A stretch of 48,152 bases of DNA from an uncultured Gammaproteobacteria bacterium. GTDB lineage: Bacteria; Pseudomonadota; Gammaproteobacteria; Steroidobacterales; UBA11654. The notes under the pieces were generated by a model. The model did not search any database. It was given only the letters and a program-made list of their open reading frames with translations, and was not told the origin of the DNA. Where the stretch lies: NCBI GenBank assembly GCA_902595845.1, contig CACJRN010000012.1:1-48152 (forward strand), given 5' to 3'. Of this stretch, positions 1-7,522 are shown piece by piece. Both the position numbers and the translations under genes were made by a program. Position 1 is the first letter of the stretch; each line of letters opens with the position of its first letter.

Positions 1-817
1 AAGATACTTTTTCACCAGCAACTGCTGCTCTTTGGAGTCTCCTTGTTTGAGGGTAATAATCTGCAACAGCATAGTGTGAAGTGCATCGATTATCCCAGAC
101 AGCTATTGTTCCTGGCTCCCATTTTAACCTTACGCAAAACTCAGGCTTTTCAATAACGCCATACAAGAAACTCAGTAATGCTTGGCTCTCATCTTCCTCT
201 AAGCCTTCTACTGATTCTGTAAAAAACTTATTTACAAAAAGACATTTCTTGCCTGTATGTGGATGAGTTCTTACAAGCGGATGTGATACTGGAGGAAAGT
301 CCTTCTGGAATTCTAATTTCTTTTCTTGACCATGCTCCCATTTGGAAAAGATCGGTTCATAGTAGTAGAGAAGACTGTGCTTACATCTTAGCGAAGCTAG
401 AAATTCTTTCATAGAATCAGACAATGACTCGTAGGCCGTTTCATTGCAGGACCAAATGGTATCTCCTCCTTTATCTGGAATGATTACGCCTTCTAGAAAG
501 AAAAGAGCAGGAGGCTCCTCTAATCCTGTCATATCTTGGTGAAATGTATTCAGATAAGGAGGTTTTTCGCTGTTCGTTTCTATCACCAAAAGATCTTGAT
601 ATTTCTCGGATAGTGCGGGTTGAACAAAAGGAGGTCCAAATCGTTTAGCAAGATTAGTTAATTCTTCCCCCTCGAGATTTTGATTTCTGAAGAAAAGGAC
701 TTTGTATTCATCAATCGCATCTTGAATCGCTTTAACAGAACCTTTACTGGATAGTGATATGAGGTCGACATCACTGACCTCAGCACCTAAAACATTTAAT
801 GGTTTAATGTCCATCAT
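1..817 (-). CDS. TauD/TfdA-family Fe(II)/2-oxoglutarate dioxygenase (3' end cut by window)
   Basis: This partial gene reads into the window edge, so the C-terminus is missing; about 272 codons are visible. The translation has the TauD-family iron triad: His92-x-Asp94 in FHQDMTG, and a distal His near residue 247 in the motif WDNRCTSHYAVADY. It also has the Arg-rich RRLQRAAV segment that binds 2-oxoglutarate in this family. The substrate cannot be told: taurine, other sulfonates, and carnitine- or chlorophenoxyacetate-like acids are all used by relatives. Two consecutive ATG codons (817 and 814) could start it. The next gene upstream on this strand is a YwaF-like membrane protein, 46 bases away. 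Confidence 0.88.
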   Translation of the reverse strand, partial: MMDIKPLNVLGAEVSDVDLISLSSKGSVKAIQDAIDEYKVLFFRNQNLEGEELTNLAKRFGPPFVQPALSEKYQDLLVIETNSEKPPYLNTFHQDMTGLEEPPALFFLEGVIIPDKGGDTIWSCNETAYESLSDSMKEFLASLRCKHSLLYYYEPIFSKWEHGQEKKLEFQKDFPPVSHPLVRTHPHTGKKCLFVNKFFTESVEGLEEDESQALLSFLYGVIEKPEFCVRLKWEPGTIAVWDNRCTSHYAVADYYPQTRRLQRAAVAGEKVS

Positions 818-863
818 TCCCTTCTAAATATTTAGGATATTATCCTCATCGGGATAAAAAGAA

Positions 864-1556
864 TCAATCTTTTGAAACCATATCCTTTATCCAGAATGGT
901 ACATAAAGCAGATAAAAAATCACTATCGCTATTGGAACCACAATAGTCATATGAAATGGAGGATCAGGAAAGAAGTTCATCAATGAATCACCCTCGGGCT
1001 TATCCATCAGATACCAGAAATTTGCACCGAGCAATAGATTGATGAAATAGATAAATACCATGAGCATGACACTCACTCCAATGACTTTGTGCACATCCTT
1101 AAGGAAGGGTCGTTCGCCGAGTGTGATCACTGCATAAAATACTCCAAGCAAAATCAATGTGTGAGCCCAAAAGAAAGGGAAGAAAACTGGGTTTGGAAAA
1201 GCAAAATCAACATCAGGGGTCAATAGAGCCATGGTTGCTCCCCCTAAGCCCCAAAAGTAAGCACAATTAAAATATATCTTTTCTCTTGAAATCAAATAAT
1301 AGGCAATGGATAACGCCGATAGATCGCACATGTGCAAAGGGAACGCTTCTTGCCAATTAAGATTGAATGAAAAGGTATTCAGCACCTGCTCAAATGTATG
1401 AGCTAAAAGCAATACAGACAGTGAAACTCCGATCATCTTCTTTGTCTCTGATGATTTCTTTTTGAAATATACAGGTATAAAGAGAATTAAAGCAAAACAG
1501 AAAACTAAGGTGACAAGGTGCTGTATCCCAAAGAGTTGAAAAGGCTCTTGATGCAT
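864..1556 (-). CDS. YwaF/TIGR02206-family integral membrane protein, copy 1
   Basis: This 230-residue protein has about seven hydrophobic segments and no soluble domain. The family signature is visible as a PLHMCD motif near residue 73, a GANFWYL motif near residue 178, and a conserved FPDPPFH stretch near the C-terminus. Bacterial YwaF proteins are uncharacterised. Human TMEM164, an ether-phospholipid acyltransferase, is a distant relative, so a lipid-acyl role through the conserved Cys is possible but is inference. A second protein of exactly the same length and motifs is encoded at 4159-4851. The start has no strong ribosome binding site. Confidence 0.8.
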   Translation of the reverse strand: MHQEPFQLFGIQHLVTLVFCFALILFIPVYFKKKSSETKKMIGVSLSVLLLAHTFEQVLNTFSFNLNWQEAFPLHMCDLSALSIAYYLISREKIYFNCAYFWGLGGATMALLTPDVDFAFPNPVFFPFFWAHTLILLGVFYAVITLGERPFLKDVHKVIGVSVMLMVFIYFINLLLGANFWYLMDKPEGDSLMNFFPDPPFHMTIVVPIAIVIFYLLYVPFWIKDMVSKD

Positions 1557-1855
1557 TGCTTTTTTATTCCTCTATTTGTGTTTAATTTGAGACAGTCTCA
1601 ATACTCATCATCAGAATACAAAATAACAGAAAAATGTACACATCGATTTAGAAAATTTAAGATTCTTAAATCTTCACAATTCTTTCATATATGAAACACA
1701 AAAAAATATATAATTTCATCAGAGAAATTTGCAGCAAGTAGCTAAACAGTCTCTCTGAGTAACCCAATTATCAAATCTTCAATCCAAAATGCTTTTGGAA
1801 GAGAAATATAATTGGTAATCCAACCCCTAAAAAACTCTAATTAAGGAGCAAAAAA
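1557..1855. promoter_or_regulatory. Divergent intergenic region with three perfect palindromes
   Basis: This 299-base gap separates a minus-strand membrane protein gene from a plus-strand secreted protein gene, so it must hold at least two promoters. It contains three perfect inverted repeats: TTGAGAC-A-GTCTCAA at 1587-1601, TTTAAGA-T-TCTTAAA at 1656-1670 and TTTCATATATGAAA at 1683-1696. The one-base or zero-base centres argue against RNA hairpins and for dimeric repressor sites. The 1856 gene has a clear AAGGAG ribosome binding site at the right-hand end. I see no RNA gene here. Confidence 0.5.
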
Positions 1856-2137
1856 ATGAAACATTTCATTAAATTGAATCTCGTTGCTATTCTGTTGCTG
1901 CCAACATTCGTTTCTGCAGAAAATTGGTCGTCAATAGAATCAGATACAGCTATTTACGGAAGAGTAGTGAAAGTAAAAAATACAACCTCTACTGATACCT
2001 GTAAAAAGCTAGCTGATAAATATGGTGCAGTTGCCTACAGCATTGATGCAAAAAAAGGCAAATGCAGTGTGCTTAAATCAGTGAGATCAACTACCAGTAA
2101 AGATGGGTTTACATCGCAACGCAAAGTGAGTAACTAA
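1856..2137 (+). CDS. Small secreted protein of unknown function
   Basis: This 93-residue protein begins with a classic Sec signal peptide: a Lys-containing start, a hydrophobic run LNLVAILLLPTF and a likely cleavage site after VSA near residue 21. The mature part of about 72 residues has two cysteines, which could form a disulfide in the periplasm. I recognise no family. The start is well supported by AAGGAG seven bases upstream, and the gene is followed at once by a strong intrinsic terminator, so it is a monocistronic unit. It is isolated by its own 299-base upstream region, which suggests dedicated regulation. Confidence 0.8.
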   Translation: MKHFIKLNLVAILLLPTFVSAENWSSIESDTAIYGRVVKVKNTTSTDTCKKLADKYGAVAYSIDAKKGKCSVLKSVRSTTSKDGFTSQRKVSN

Positions 2138-2156
2138 TCATCTTTATATAGATCAT

Positions 2157-2186
2157 AAAAAAACCCTCCAAACGGAGGGTTTTTTT
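2157..2186 (+). terminator. Intrinsic terminator after the small secreted protein gene
   Basis: A perfect six-pair GC stem (CCCTCC at 2164-2169 with GGAGGG at 2174-2179) closes an AAAC loop and is extended by seven A:T pairs. It ends in a run of seven T. The flanking A-run and T-run make it symmetrical, so it could also work for transcription from the other strand. It is the clearest intrinsic terminator in the window. Confidence 0.93.
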
Positions 2187-2260
2187 ATGCATGTGTCATG
2201 GATGTAATTTTCTTATAAACTTCTATCTTATGAGTATTTATTTAATGATAAGGATTATCC

Positions 2261-3007
2261 ATTAAGCTGAATATAAAACTAAAGAAATATCTATCTAATG
2301 CTGGTTACTGCTCCCGCAGGAAGGCAGATCAATTCATTCAGGATAACTCAATACAAATCAATGCAAATGAGGCATCCCATGATTCCATTATTCAACACGG
2401 TGATGTGATCACAATCAATATGAAGAAAAGCGTTGTAAATCTAAAAACCAAAATAGAGATATTGATCTATCATAAACCCGTAGGAGAAATTTGCTCTTCA
2501 ATTGGTACCAAAAAAAATACAAGTGTCTATGAATCACTGCCTCCAAGAAATGAAGGCAAATGGATTATGGTTGGAAGATTGGATGTCAATACATCAGGGT
2601 TACTTATTTTTTCAAATAATGGTGATTTGGTGCAAAAGCTTTCACACCCAAGCTCCATGATTGAAAGAAATTACCTATGTAGGATCTTTGGTAACCCAAC
2701 CAAATCTCAAATCGATAATCTATTGAATGGAGTTGAGGTTGATGGAAAAAGATCAAGTTTTGATAAATTGATTTCAATTAATAAAAAATCAAATGCACAA
2801 AATACTTGGTATAGAGCAACCCTTCACTCTGGAAGAAATAGAGAAGTCAGAAAACTCTGGGAGTCACAATCACTTCAAGTCAGCAGATTGATACGTATTG
2901 GTTTTGGACCAATTAAACTTCCAGAAAATCTTGGATCAGGCCAATATAAGACCCTTGATAAAAATGAGATAAAAAAAGTGATGAAAACAGTTGGTCTAGA
3001 AGATTAG
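2261..3007 (+). CDS. rluB: 23S rRNA pseudouridine synthase B, apparently with a non-canonical start
   Basis: The body (from 2405) matches RluB: YHKPVGEICS, the catalytic-Asp motif GRLDVNTSGLL, and GRNREVRKLWE with QVSRLIRIGFG. RluB makes pseudouridine 2605 in 23S rRNA. A normal RluB also has an N-terminal S4 RNA-binding domain. That domain is plainly present in frame upstream of the first canonical start (GTG at 2405): KKYLSNAGYCSRRKADQFIQ is read from 2282. Between the in-frame stop TAA at 2249-2251 and 2405 there is no ATG, GTG or TTG. An ATT at 2261 follows AAGGA (2250-2254) at six bases, so I place the start there. A one-base frameshift from the out-of-frame ATG at 2245 is the alternative. 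Confidence 0.75.
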   Translation: MKLNIKLKKYLSNAGYCSRRKADQFIQDNSIQINANEASHDSIIQHGDVITINMKKSVVNLKTKIEILIYHKPVGEICSSIGTKKNTSVYESLPPRNEGKWIMVGRLDVNTSGLLIFSNNGDLVQKLSHPSSMIERNYLCRIFGNPTKSQIDNLLNGVEVDGKRSSFDKLISINKKSNAQNTWYRATLHSGRNREVRKLWESQSLQVSRLIRIGFGPIKLPENLGSGQYKTLDKNEIKKVMKTVGLED

Positions 3008-3405
3008 GCCTTTGAGACTGATTCAAGTATTTCCTCAGCTAGGTGATTATTATGATTCATGACAATGACTTGTGACCTAAAAAGCGCCAAAAGCTCCACA
3101 ACGAGTATAAAAATAATCAGCAATGTTCCAACGAATACATATTGTGTAAATATGATCAGCCCAATTCCGGATGCAAGGATGATTAAGTTAATCGCCCCTC
3201 TTAAAAACTTACCGAGATAAAAATGATGGAGTCCGGCTACTAGAAGGTAATTCAACACTGCATATGTATCATGATCCTTTAGTGCGGGCTCCAACAATGA
3301 ATAGTAATGCTTTCTTTGCTCATCACTCAGATTGCTTACTTTCTCTTTCAAATGTTGGTTTTGATACTCAACCAACTCTTTATTCAGTTTTAATCCTTCA
3401 AACAT
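3004..3405 (-). CDS. TM2-domain-like small membrane protein
   Basis: This protein of about 133 residues has a charged, helical N-terminal half (residues 1-50). It is followed by two hydrophobic helices in an arrangement like the TM2 domain: a turn with HHFYLGKFLRGAIN, then a long hydrophobic stretch. TM2 proteins are uncharacterised in bacteria. I chose the ATG at 3405 over a TTG at 3417; neither has a strong ribosome binding site. Its stop codon TAA (3006-3004) interlocks with the TAG stop of rluB (3005-3007) on the other strand. Confidence 0.7.
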   Translation of the reverse strand: MFEGLKLNKELVEYQNQHLKEKVSNLSDEQRKHYYSLLEPALKDHDTYAVLNYLLVAGLHHFYLGKFLRGAINLIILASGIGLIIFTQYVFVGTLLIIFILVVELLALFRSQVIVMNHNNHLAEEILESVSKA

Positions 3406-3431
3406 TTTCTTTTTCAATAACTGGAGCTTAG

Positions 3432-3644
3432 TTATCTTCCAAGTGTCACTATCACAGTTTCTCTATTCCAAAATAGCAAAAATCTTCTGTTCTCAATTAC
3501 TTGAAACACAACTTGCCATCCATCTGCTGCTTCTCTATTCAGAGTGACTTCTAACTTTTCCAATGGCAGTCCAGAACTTCCTAAAAAAACAGTTCCTAAG
3601 CCACCTTCCATGACATGTATAACTTTGTATTCTTTATAAGCCAT
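3432..3644 (-). CDS. DUF4177-family small protein
   Basis: The 70-residue protein starts YKEYKVIHV and has the AADGWQVVFQVIENRRFLLFWNRE pattern typical of DUF4177, a short alpha/beta domain with an E-x-x-A-x-x-GW core near residue 40. Function is unknown in the family. I chose the ATG at 3644, because the ribosome binding site GGAGAG lies six bases before it, rather than the in-frame TTG at 3656 that overlaps this site. The gene is divergent from rraA with only 40 bases between starts. The TM2-like gene lies 26 bases downstream on the same strand and is probably co-transcribed. Confidence 0.75.
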   Translation of the reverse strand: MAYKEYKVIHVMEGGLGTVFLGSSGLPLEKLEVTLNREAADGWQVVFQVIENRRFLLFWNRETVIVTLGR

Positions 3645-3670
3645 CACTCTCTCCAATCAGATAGATTTTT

Positions 3671-3682
3671 GTTAATATTAAC
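3671..3682. promoter_or_regulatory. Perfect 12-bp palindrome between rraA and the DUF4177 gene
   Basis: GTTAATATTAAC is a perfect palindrome lying two bases before the rraA start codon, in a 40-base divergent gap. It contains a -10-like TAATAT exactly six bases before the rraA ATG and, by symmetry, one for the other strand. It may be a shared promoter core or an operator. Confidence 0.35.
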
Positions 3683-3684
3683 AG

Positions 3685-4158
3685 ATGTTATCCACACCTG
3701 ACATCATTGATCAATATCCAGATCTAGAAACATTGATCGAATTTAAACATTTTGGTGGAACAAGGTCATTTCATGGAGAAATTCAGACCATTCAGTGCCA
3801 TGAAGACAATAGCTTTGTAAAGAAAGAATTGAGCAAGATGTCTGACTCTGGCGTCCTAGTTGTCGACGGAAATGCTTCGAAGAATTGTGCACTCTTGGGA
3901 GATCTATTGGCTCAGATGGCCAAAGACAATGGATGGTCAGGAATCATCATAAATGGTTTGGTAAGAGACATTGAGATACTCAAAGATATCGATATTGGTG
4001 TTATGGCGCTTGGTTCATGTCCTAGAAAAAGTGAGAAAAAAAATATTGGGGAAAGAAATCTAGAAATTCACATCAATGGTATTTCTATCAAACCTGGGAA
4101 TTGGTGTTATGCAGATGAAAATGGGATTCTGATTTCTAAAGAAAAGCTCGATATCTAA
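3685..4158 (+). CDS. rraA: RraA-family protein (RNase E regulator / 4-hydroxy-4-methyl-2-oxoglutarate aldolase family)
   Basis: The 157 residues align end to end with E. coli RraA: FGGTRSFHGEI near the N-terminus, VLVVDGNAS, GDLLAQMAKDNGWSGIIING, VRDIEIL, and ADENGILIS at the C-terminus. Members either bind and inhibit RNase E or act as divalent-metal aldolases and oxaloacetate decarboxylases. This copy has the GDLLA loop and the Arg-Asp pair of VRD that bind substrate and metal in the aldolases, so enzymatic activity is possible. No ribosome binding site precedes the ATG. The next gene is convergent with no gap at all. Confidence 0.85.
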   Translation: MLSTPDIIDQYPDLETLIEFKHFGGTRSFHGEIQTIQCHEDNSFVKKELSKMSDSGVLVVDGNASKNCALLGDLLAQMAKDNGWSGIIINGLVRDIEILKDIDIGVMALGSCPRKSEKKNIGERNLEIHINGISIKPGNWCYADENGILISKEKLDI

Positions 4159-4851
4159 TCAAGAACCAGAAATCTTGTCTTTCAACTGGTAAGGCAAATA
4201 TGTCAAATAAAAAGCGAAAATAGCAGCTGGTATTAATCCAAGTATGTGAAAAGGTGCTGAAGGAAAGAGATTGATAATCGTATCACCATTGGGCTTATCT
4301 TTTAGATACCAAAAATTAGCGCCCTCTCCCAACAAATGATTCAAAATAAAGATAATCGCAGTCATTGCCAATGTAACCTTGACGACGAAAATAAAGTCTG
4401 CAAATTGAGGTCTTTCTTTTAAAACAAAAACAGGCATGCCCACACCGAGAAGGATCAAGCCATGTCCGTAGTAAAAATTAATGTACTCTGGATCTGGATA
4501 GCCATAAGTCAATGCCGGCGTCAAAAGAGCCATGCTTGCGGGTATGGTTCCCCAAAAAAGTGCACAATGAAAGAGCCTTTTATCATAACCCAAGAGATAA
4601 AGACCAATTGCAAGTTTTGAGAAATCACACATATGAAGAGGAATGATCTCCTGCCAGGACAGATCAAAACTAACCGCATGGAGAAACTGCATAAAATAAT
4701 GCGTAATCAGTAAGACCCCTATTGAAACTTTTGCATTCTTTTTTATTTCATTTGATTGGCTACTGATCCAACATAAGATAGCCGCAATGATCAAATAGGT
4801 AAGGATAATAGTAACTATATGTGGACCGCTGAATAATGAAAAAGCTTGCAT
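4159..4851 (-). CDS. YwaF/TIGR02206-family integral membrane protein, copy 2
   Basis: A 230-residue polytopic membrane protein with the same motif set as the 864-1556 product: PLHMCDFSKLAIGLYL near residue 72, GANFWYLKDKPNGD near residue 180, and FPSAPFH. It is longer in one loop (HLLGEGANF) and otherwise collinear, so the two genes are ancient paralogs rather than a recent duplication. It probably follows the DUF3429 gene in one transcript, with a gap of eight bases. Function is unknown. Confidence 0.8.
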   Translation of the reverse strand: MQAFSLFSGPHIVTIILTYLIIAAILCWISSQSNEIKKNAKVSIGVLLITHYFMQFLHAVSFDLSWQEIIPLHMCDFSKLAIGLYLLGYDKRLFHCALFWGTIPASMALLTPALTYGYPDPEYINFYYGHGLILLGVGMPVFVLKERPQFADFIFVVKVTLAMTAIIFILNHLLGEGANFWYLKDKPNGDTIINLFPSAPFHILGLIPAAIFAFYLTYLPYQLKDKISGS

Positions 4852-4859
4852 GATATGAC

Positions 4860-5279
4860 CTAATTTATAATCAAAACCCCAATATGTGAAATGATAACAA
4901 TAGTTGAAAGGATCAATCTCATTTTTTGGTAATACGTTTCATGATCATAAGTTTTCAACTCATACAAATAAGCAATAAAGAAAGATGAAAGAAGAGCGAG
5001 AATGAGGGAATCTTCTTGATTGAAAACAAAGGAAAAGATAGCTGCAACAAAAAGAGGCAGAAAAAACAAAAGTATGGGGTAAGTTGGCTCTTTATTGCTC
5101 TGTATGCTCAATGACCAGAAGCTGCCTGTAAGAAAAATATAAATCAACAAGCTGTATAAAAAAAACCATTCAAAAATATTCTTGCCACTCCCTTCATTTA
5201 GCAACATCAATAATGGAAGAAAAATAAATGGAAGCAAACCGGAATATCCCAATAACTGAATCTTCTGCTTATTAGACAT
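4860..5279 (-). CDS. DUF3429-family membrane protein
   Basis: This protein of about 139 residues has five hydrophobic segments, beginning with LLGYSGLLPFIFLPLLML. It has a central short loop after a GSFWSLSIQ motif, matching DUF3429, in which a G-x-x-W motif follows the second helix. An ATG at 5327 would extend it into the end of the pepE-like gene. I prefer the ATG at 5279, which leaves a seven-base gap and starts right before the first helix. Function is unknown. Confidence 0.68.
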   Translation of the reverse strand: MSNKQKIQLLGYSGLLPFIFLPLLMLLNEGSGKNIFEWFFLYSLLIYIFLTGSFWSLSIQSNKEPTYPILLFFLPLFVAAIFSFVFNQEDSLILALLSSFFIAYLYELKTYDHETYYQKMRLILSTIVIISHIGVLIIN

Positions 5280-5286
5280 AAAATAA

Positions 5287-5982
5287 TTAAAAAATATCAA
5301 CGGATGGATATGGAACTTCATTGACAAGATTATTTTTCATAGAAACATGAAAAGCATTCTTGTTTTCTGAAAAAACGATCGACCGATACGCATCTTCATT
5401 GATTAAGTGCAATGCACATCCTCCGTCTATTGCAATACAACTATCTATTTCTTGGTCTTTGATCAACTTATGAACAGTTGGCCTTCTTTCTGGCTCTTCA
5501 TCATAATGGGGACAACACACGTCATTTACAAAACCAAGACAGCTCATGATTTTTAATTCTTCTGCCCAAGAATCAGTAATTCCAGATTCAAACCAACAAA
5601 TAGCACCTGCACTCACACCACACATAATGGTGCCTTTCTGATAAGCAATTTTAAGTAACTTATCTAATTTCCAATCTTTCCAAACAGCTAACATGCTCTT
5701 TGTGTTACCGCCCCCAACAAAAATGATGTCCTGATTTAAGATCAGGCTTTCTAAATCTGGAGTTCTTTTAAAGAAATCCAGATGAACTGGATCACAATCA
5801 AACATCGAGAATGTTGAGTAATAACTCTCTTTGTATCCTTCGTCATCCCCAGTTGCTGTTGGAATAAAGCATACTTTTGGTTTATTTACATCAGATTGCT
5901 CTAGTATGTAATTTTCAATGATGCCTTCGCCTGGGTTTCTTCCAAAACCTCCACCACCAATGGCAATGATTTGTCTCTTCAA
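5287..5982 (-). CDS. Peptidase E-like serine peptidase (family S51)
   Basis: The 231-residue protein has the S51 layout: IGGGGFGR at the N-terminus, VCFIPTAT near residue 37, FVGGGNT near residue 88, and the nucleophile elbow GVSAGAICWF with catalytic Ser124. The Ser is flanked by the expected HYDEEPER segment carrying the downstream His. E. coli PepE cleaves Asp-X dipeptides; close relatives include cyanophycinase. The start is a TTG at 5982, preceded by GGAG seven bases upstream, and there is no in-frame ATG nearby. It lies downstream of the glutamate dehydrogenase gene by 23 bases, so both may serve amino-acid recovery. Confidence 0.88.
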   Translation of the reverse strand: MKRQIIAIGGGGFGRNPGEGIIENYILEQSDVNKPKVCFIPTATGDDEGYKESYYSTFSMFDCDPVHLDFFKRTPDLESLILNQDIIFVGGGNTKSMLAVWKDWKLDKLLKIAYQKGTIMCGVSAGAICWFESGITDSWAEELKIMSCLGFVNDVCCPHYDEEPERRPTVHKLIKDQEIDSCIAIDGGCALHLINEDAYRSIVFSENKNAFHVSMKNNLVNEVPYPSVDIF

Positions 5983-6005
5983 TTATTTTCTCCAGGAATA
6001 TTTGA

Positions 6006-7406
6006 TCAAATACCGAGGTATTTATAAGCCTCAGCAACTTTCTTTACTGCAATGACCATTGCTGCCATTCTAAAACTTTTAATTTTCCTATCTGAATGAA
6101 ATGTTTCATGAATGGCGTAATAGCCTTCTTTCATTTTCTCCTCCAGGCCTGATCGAACCAGATCAATTTCACTAGCGCCTTTAATGAATTCATCTTTCAT
6201 TTCAGTAGGAAAAGAATTACTGGTCATCTGTTCCAGTGCAGCAACAAGATTACTCTGTCTTTTTTCTTGATCTCTTTCTTGCATCAAACCATAACGCATC
6301 TTGGACAAATTTTTGACCCATTCGAAGTATGAAACAATCACTCCCCCGGAGTTCGCATAGAAATCTGGAATAACAGTGATGCCATTCTTACGCAAAATCT
6401 CATCTGCATCTGCTGTCACAGGGCCATTGCCTCCCTCAACAATGAGTTTAGCCTTGATTTTTGCAGCATTGTCTTTGTGAATAACACCTTCGGTAGCAGC
6501 AGGAATTAAAATGTCGCATTCTTTGCTAAGAAAATGTCCTCTCGCTGTTGAAAAACCATCAAAGCCTTCAAATGTTCTCTTTCTTGTAAAATGTTTTTTT
6601 AGTTTTTGGACATCAATCCCTTTCTCATTCACAACTGAACCATCTCTTTCAATAACTGCAATGATCTTGGCTCCAGATTCATATAAAAGTTCAGCCGCAT
6701 GAAAGCCCACATTACCAAACCCTTGGATGATGATCCTTTGGCCCTCAATCTCTCTTCTGAGTTTTGATTTTTTGCGATCTTTATCATTATTTAAGAACTC
6801 AAGGATAGAATAAAAGACACCTCTCCCAGTGGCTTCTGTTCTGCCATCAACACCGCCCAGCGCAATCGGTTTTCCTGTTACAGAAGCCATTGCATCTATC
6901 TCGGTGGGATATAATCTTCGATACTCATCTGCCATCCATGCCATCACATTCTCATCTGTTCCCATATCTGGCCCGGGAACATTTTGTGAAGGGTGAATGA
7001 GGTCTCTTTTTGCCAGCTCATTGGTGAAACGCCTTGTAATTCTCTCTAACTCATCATGTTTCCAATTATGCGGATCAACAATCAGTGCACCTTTAGAGCC
7101 TCCAAATGGCAAATCCATCAAAGAACATTTATAAGTCATCAAGGCTGCAAGTGCCTCGACTTCTCCCTCGCTCGAAGACAAAGAATAACGAATACCACCT
7201 TTTACAGGCTCATTGTGTTCAGAATGAACGCAACGATACCCTGTGAATGTATATAAATTCTTTCTCAGGCGTACCCCAAAATTCACTTTATAGATGGAGT
7301 TTGCTAGCTTGATTTTTAACGCAAGATCTTCAGGAAGTGATAGAAGGCTTGCCGCCTCATCAAAAACCTGATTAACAGACTTTAAAAACGTTTTATTATT
7401 TGCCAA
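6006..7406 (-). CDS. gdhA: Glutamate dehydrogenase-family amino-acid dehydrogenase
   Basis: A 466-residue Glu/Leu/Phe/Val dehydrogenase. The N-terminal substrate domain has KGGIRYS near residue 69 and MDLPFGGSKGAL with the catalytic Lys105. The C-terminal Rossmann domain has GFGNVGFHAAELL near residue 228. The motif NVPGPDMGTDENVMAWM is standard for the family. It most probably interconverts glutamate and 2-oxoglutarate; the cofactor cannot be decided by eye. The start is TTG at 7406 with no ATG nearby. The gene is divergent from the DUF305/LVIVD gene across 116 bases. Confidence 0.85.
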   Translation of the reverse strand: MANNKTFLKSVNQVFDEAASLLSLPEDLALKIKLANSIYKVNFGVRLRKNLYTFTGYRCVHSEHNEPVKGGIRYSLSSSEGEVEALAALMTYKCSLMDLPFGGSKGALIVDPHNWKHDELERITRRFTNELAKRDLIHPSQNVPGPDMGTDENVMAWMADEYRRLYPTEIDAMASVTGKPIALGGVDGRTEATGRGVFYSILEFLNNDKDRKKSKLRREIEGQRIIIQGFGNVGFHAAELLYESGAKIIAVIERDGSVVNEKGIDVQKLKKHFTRKRTFEGFDGFSTARGHFLSKECDILIPAATEGVIHKDNAAKIKAKLIVEGGNGPVTADADEILRKNGITVIPDFYANSGGVIVSYFEWVKNLSKMRYGLMQERDQEKRQSNLVAALEQMTSNSFPTEMKDEFIKGASEIDLVRSGLEEKMKEGYYAIHETFHSDRKIKSFRMAAMVIAVKKVAEAYKYLGI

Positions 7407-7522
7407 TTTTTATCTTGGTTAACCTACAATTTTTTTAGTATAACAGAGGTACCTTTAAATAAATCAACACTATTTTGATTAACATTCAGGTTAAATATTT
7501 TTAATAATTTTTTATTCAGACT

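Noticed and set aside
1656-1670. Palindrome as an intrinsic terminator
   Set aside because: One-base centre, A/T-rich stem and no T-run; it cannot form a useful RNA hairpin.
2405-3007. RluB as a short S4-less pseudouridine synthase starting at GTG 2405
   Set aside because: An intact S4 domain lies in the same frame immediately upstream, so truncation at 2405 would be arbitrary.
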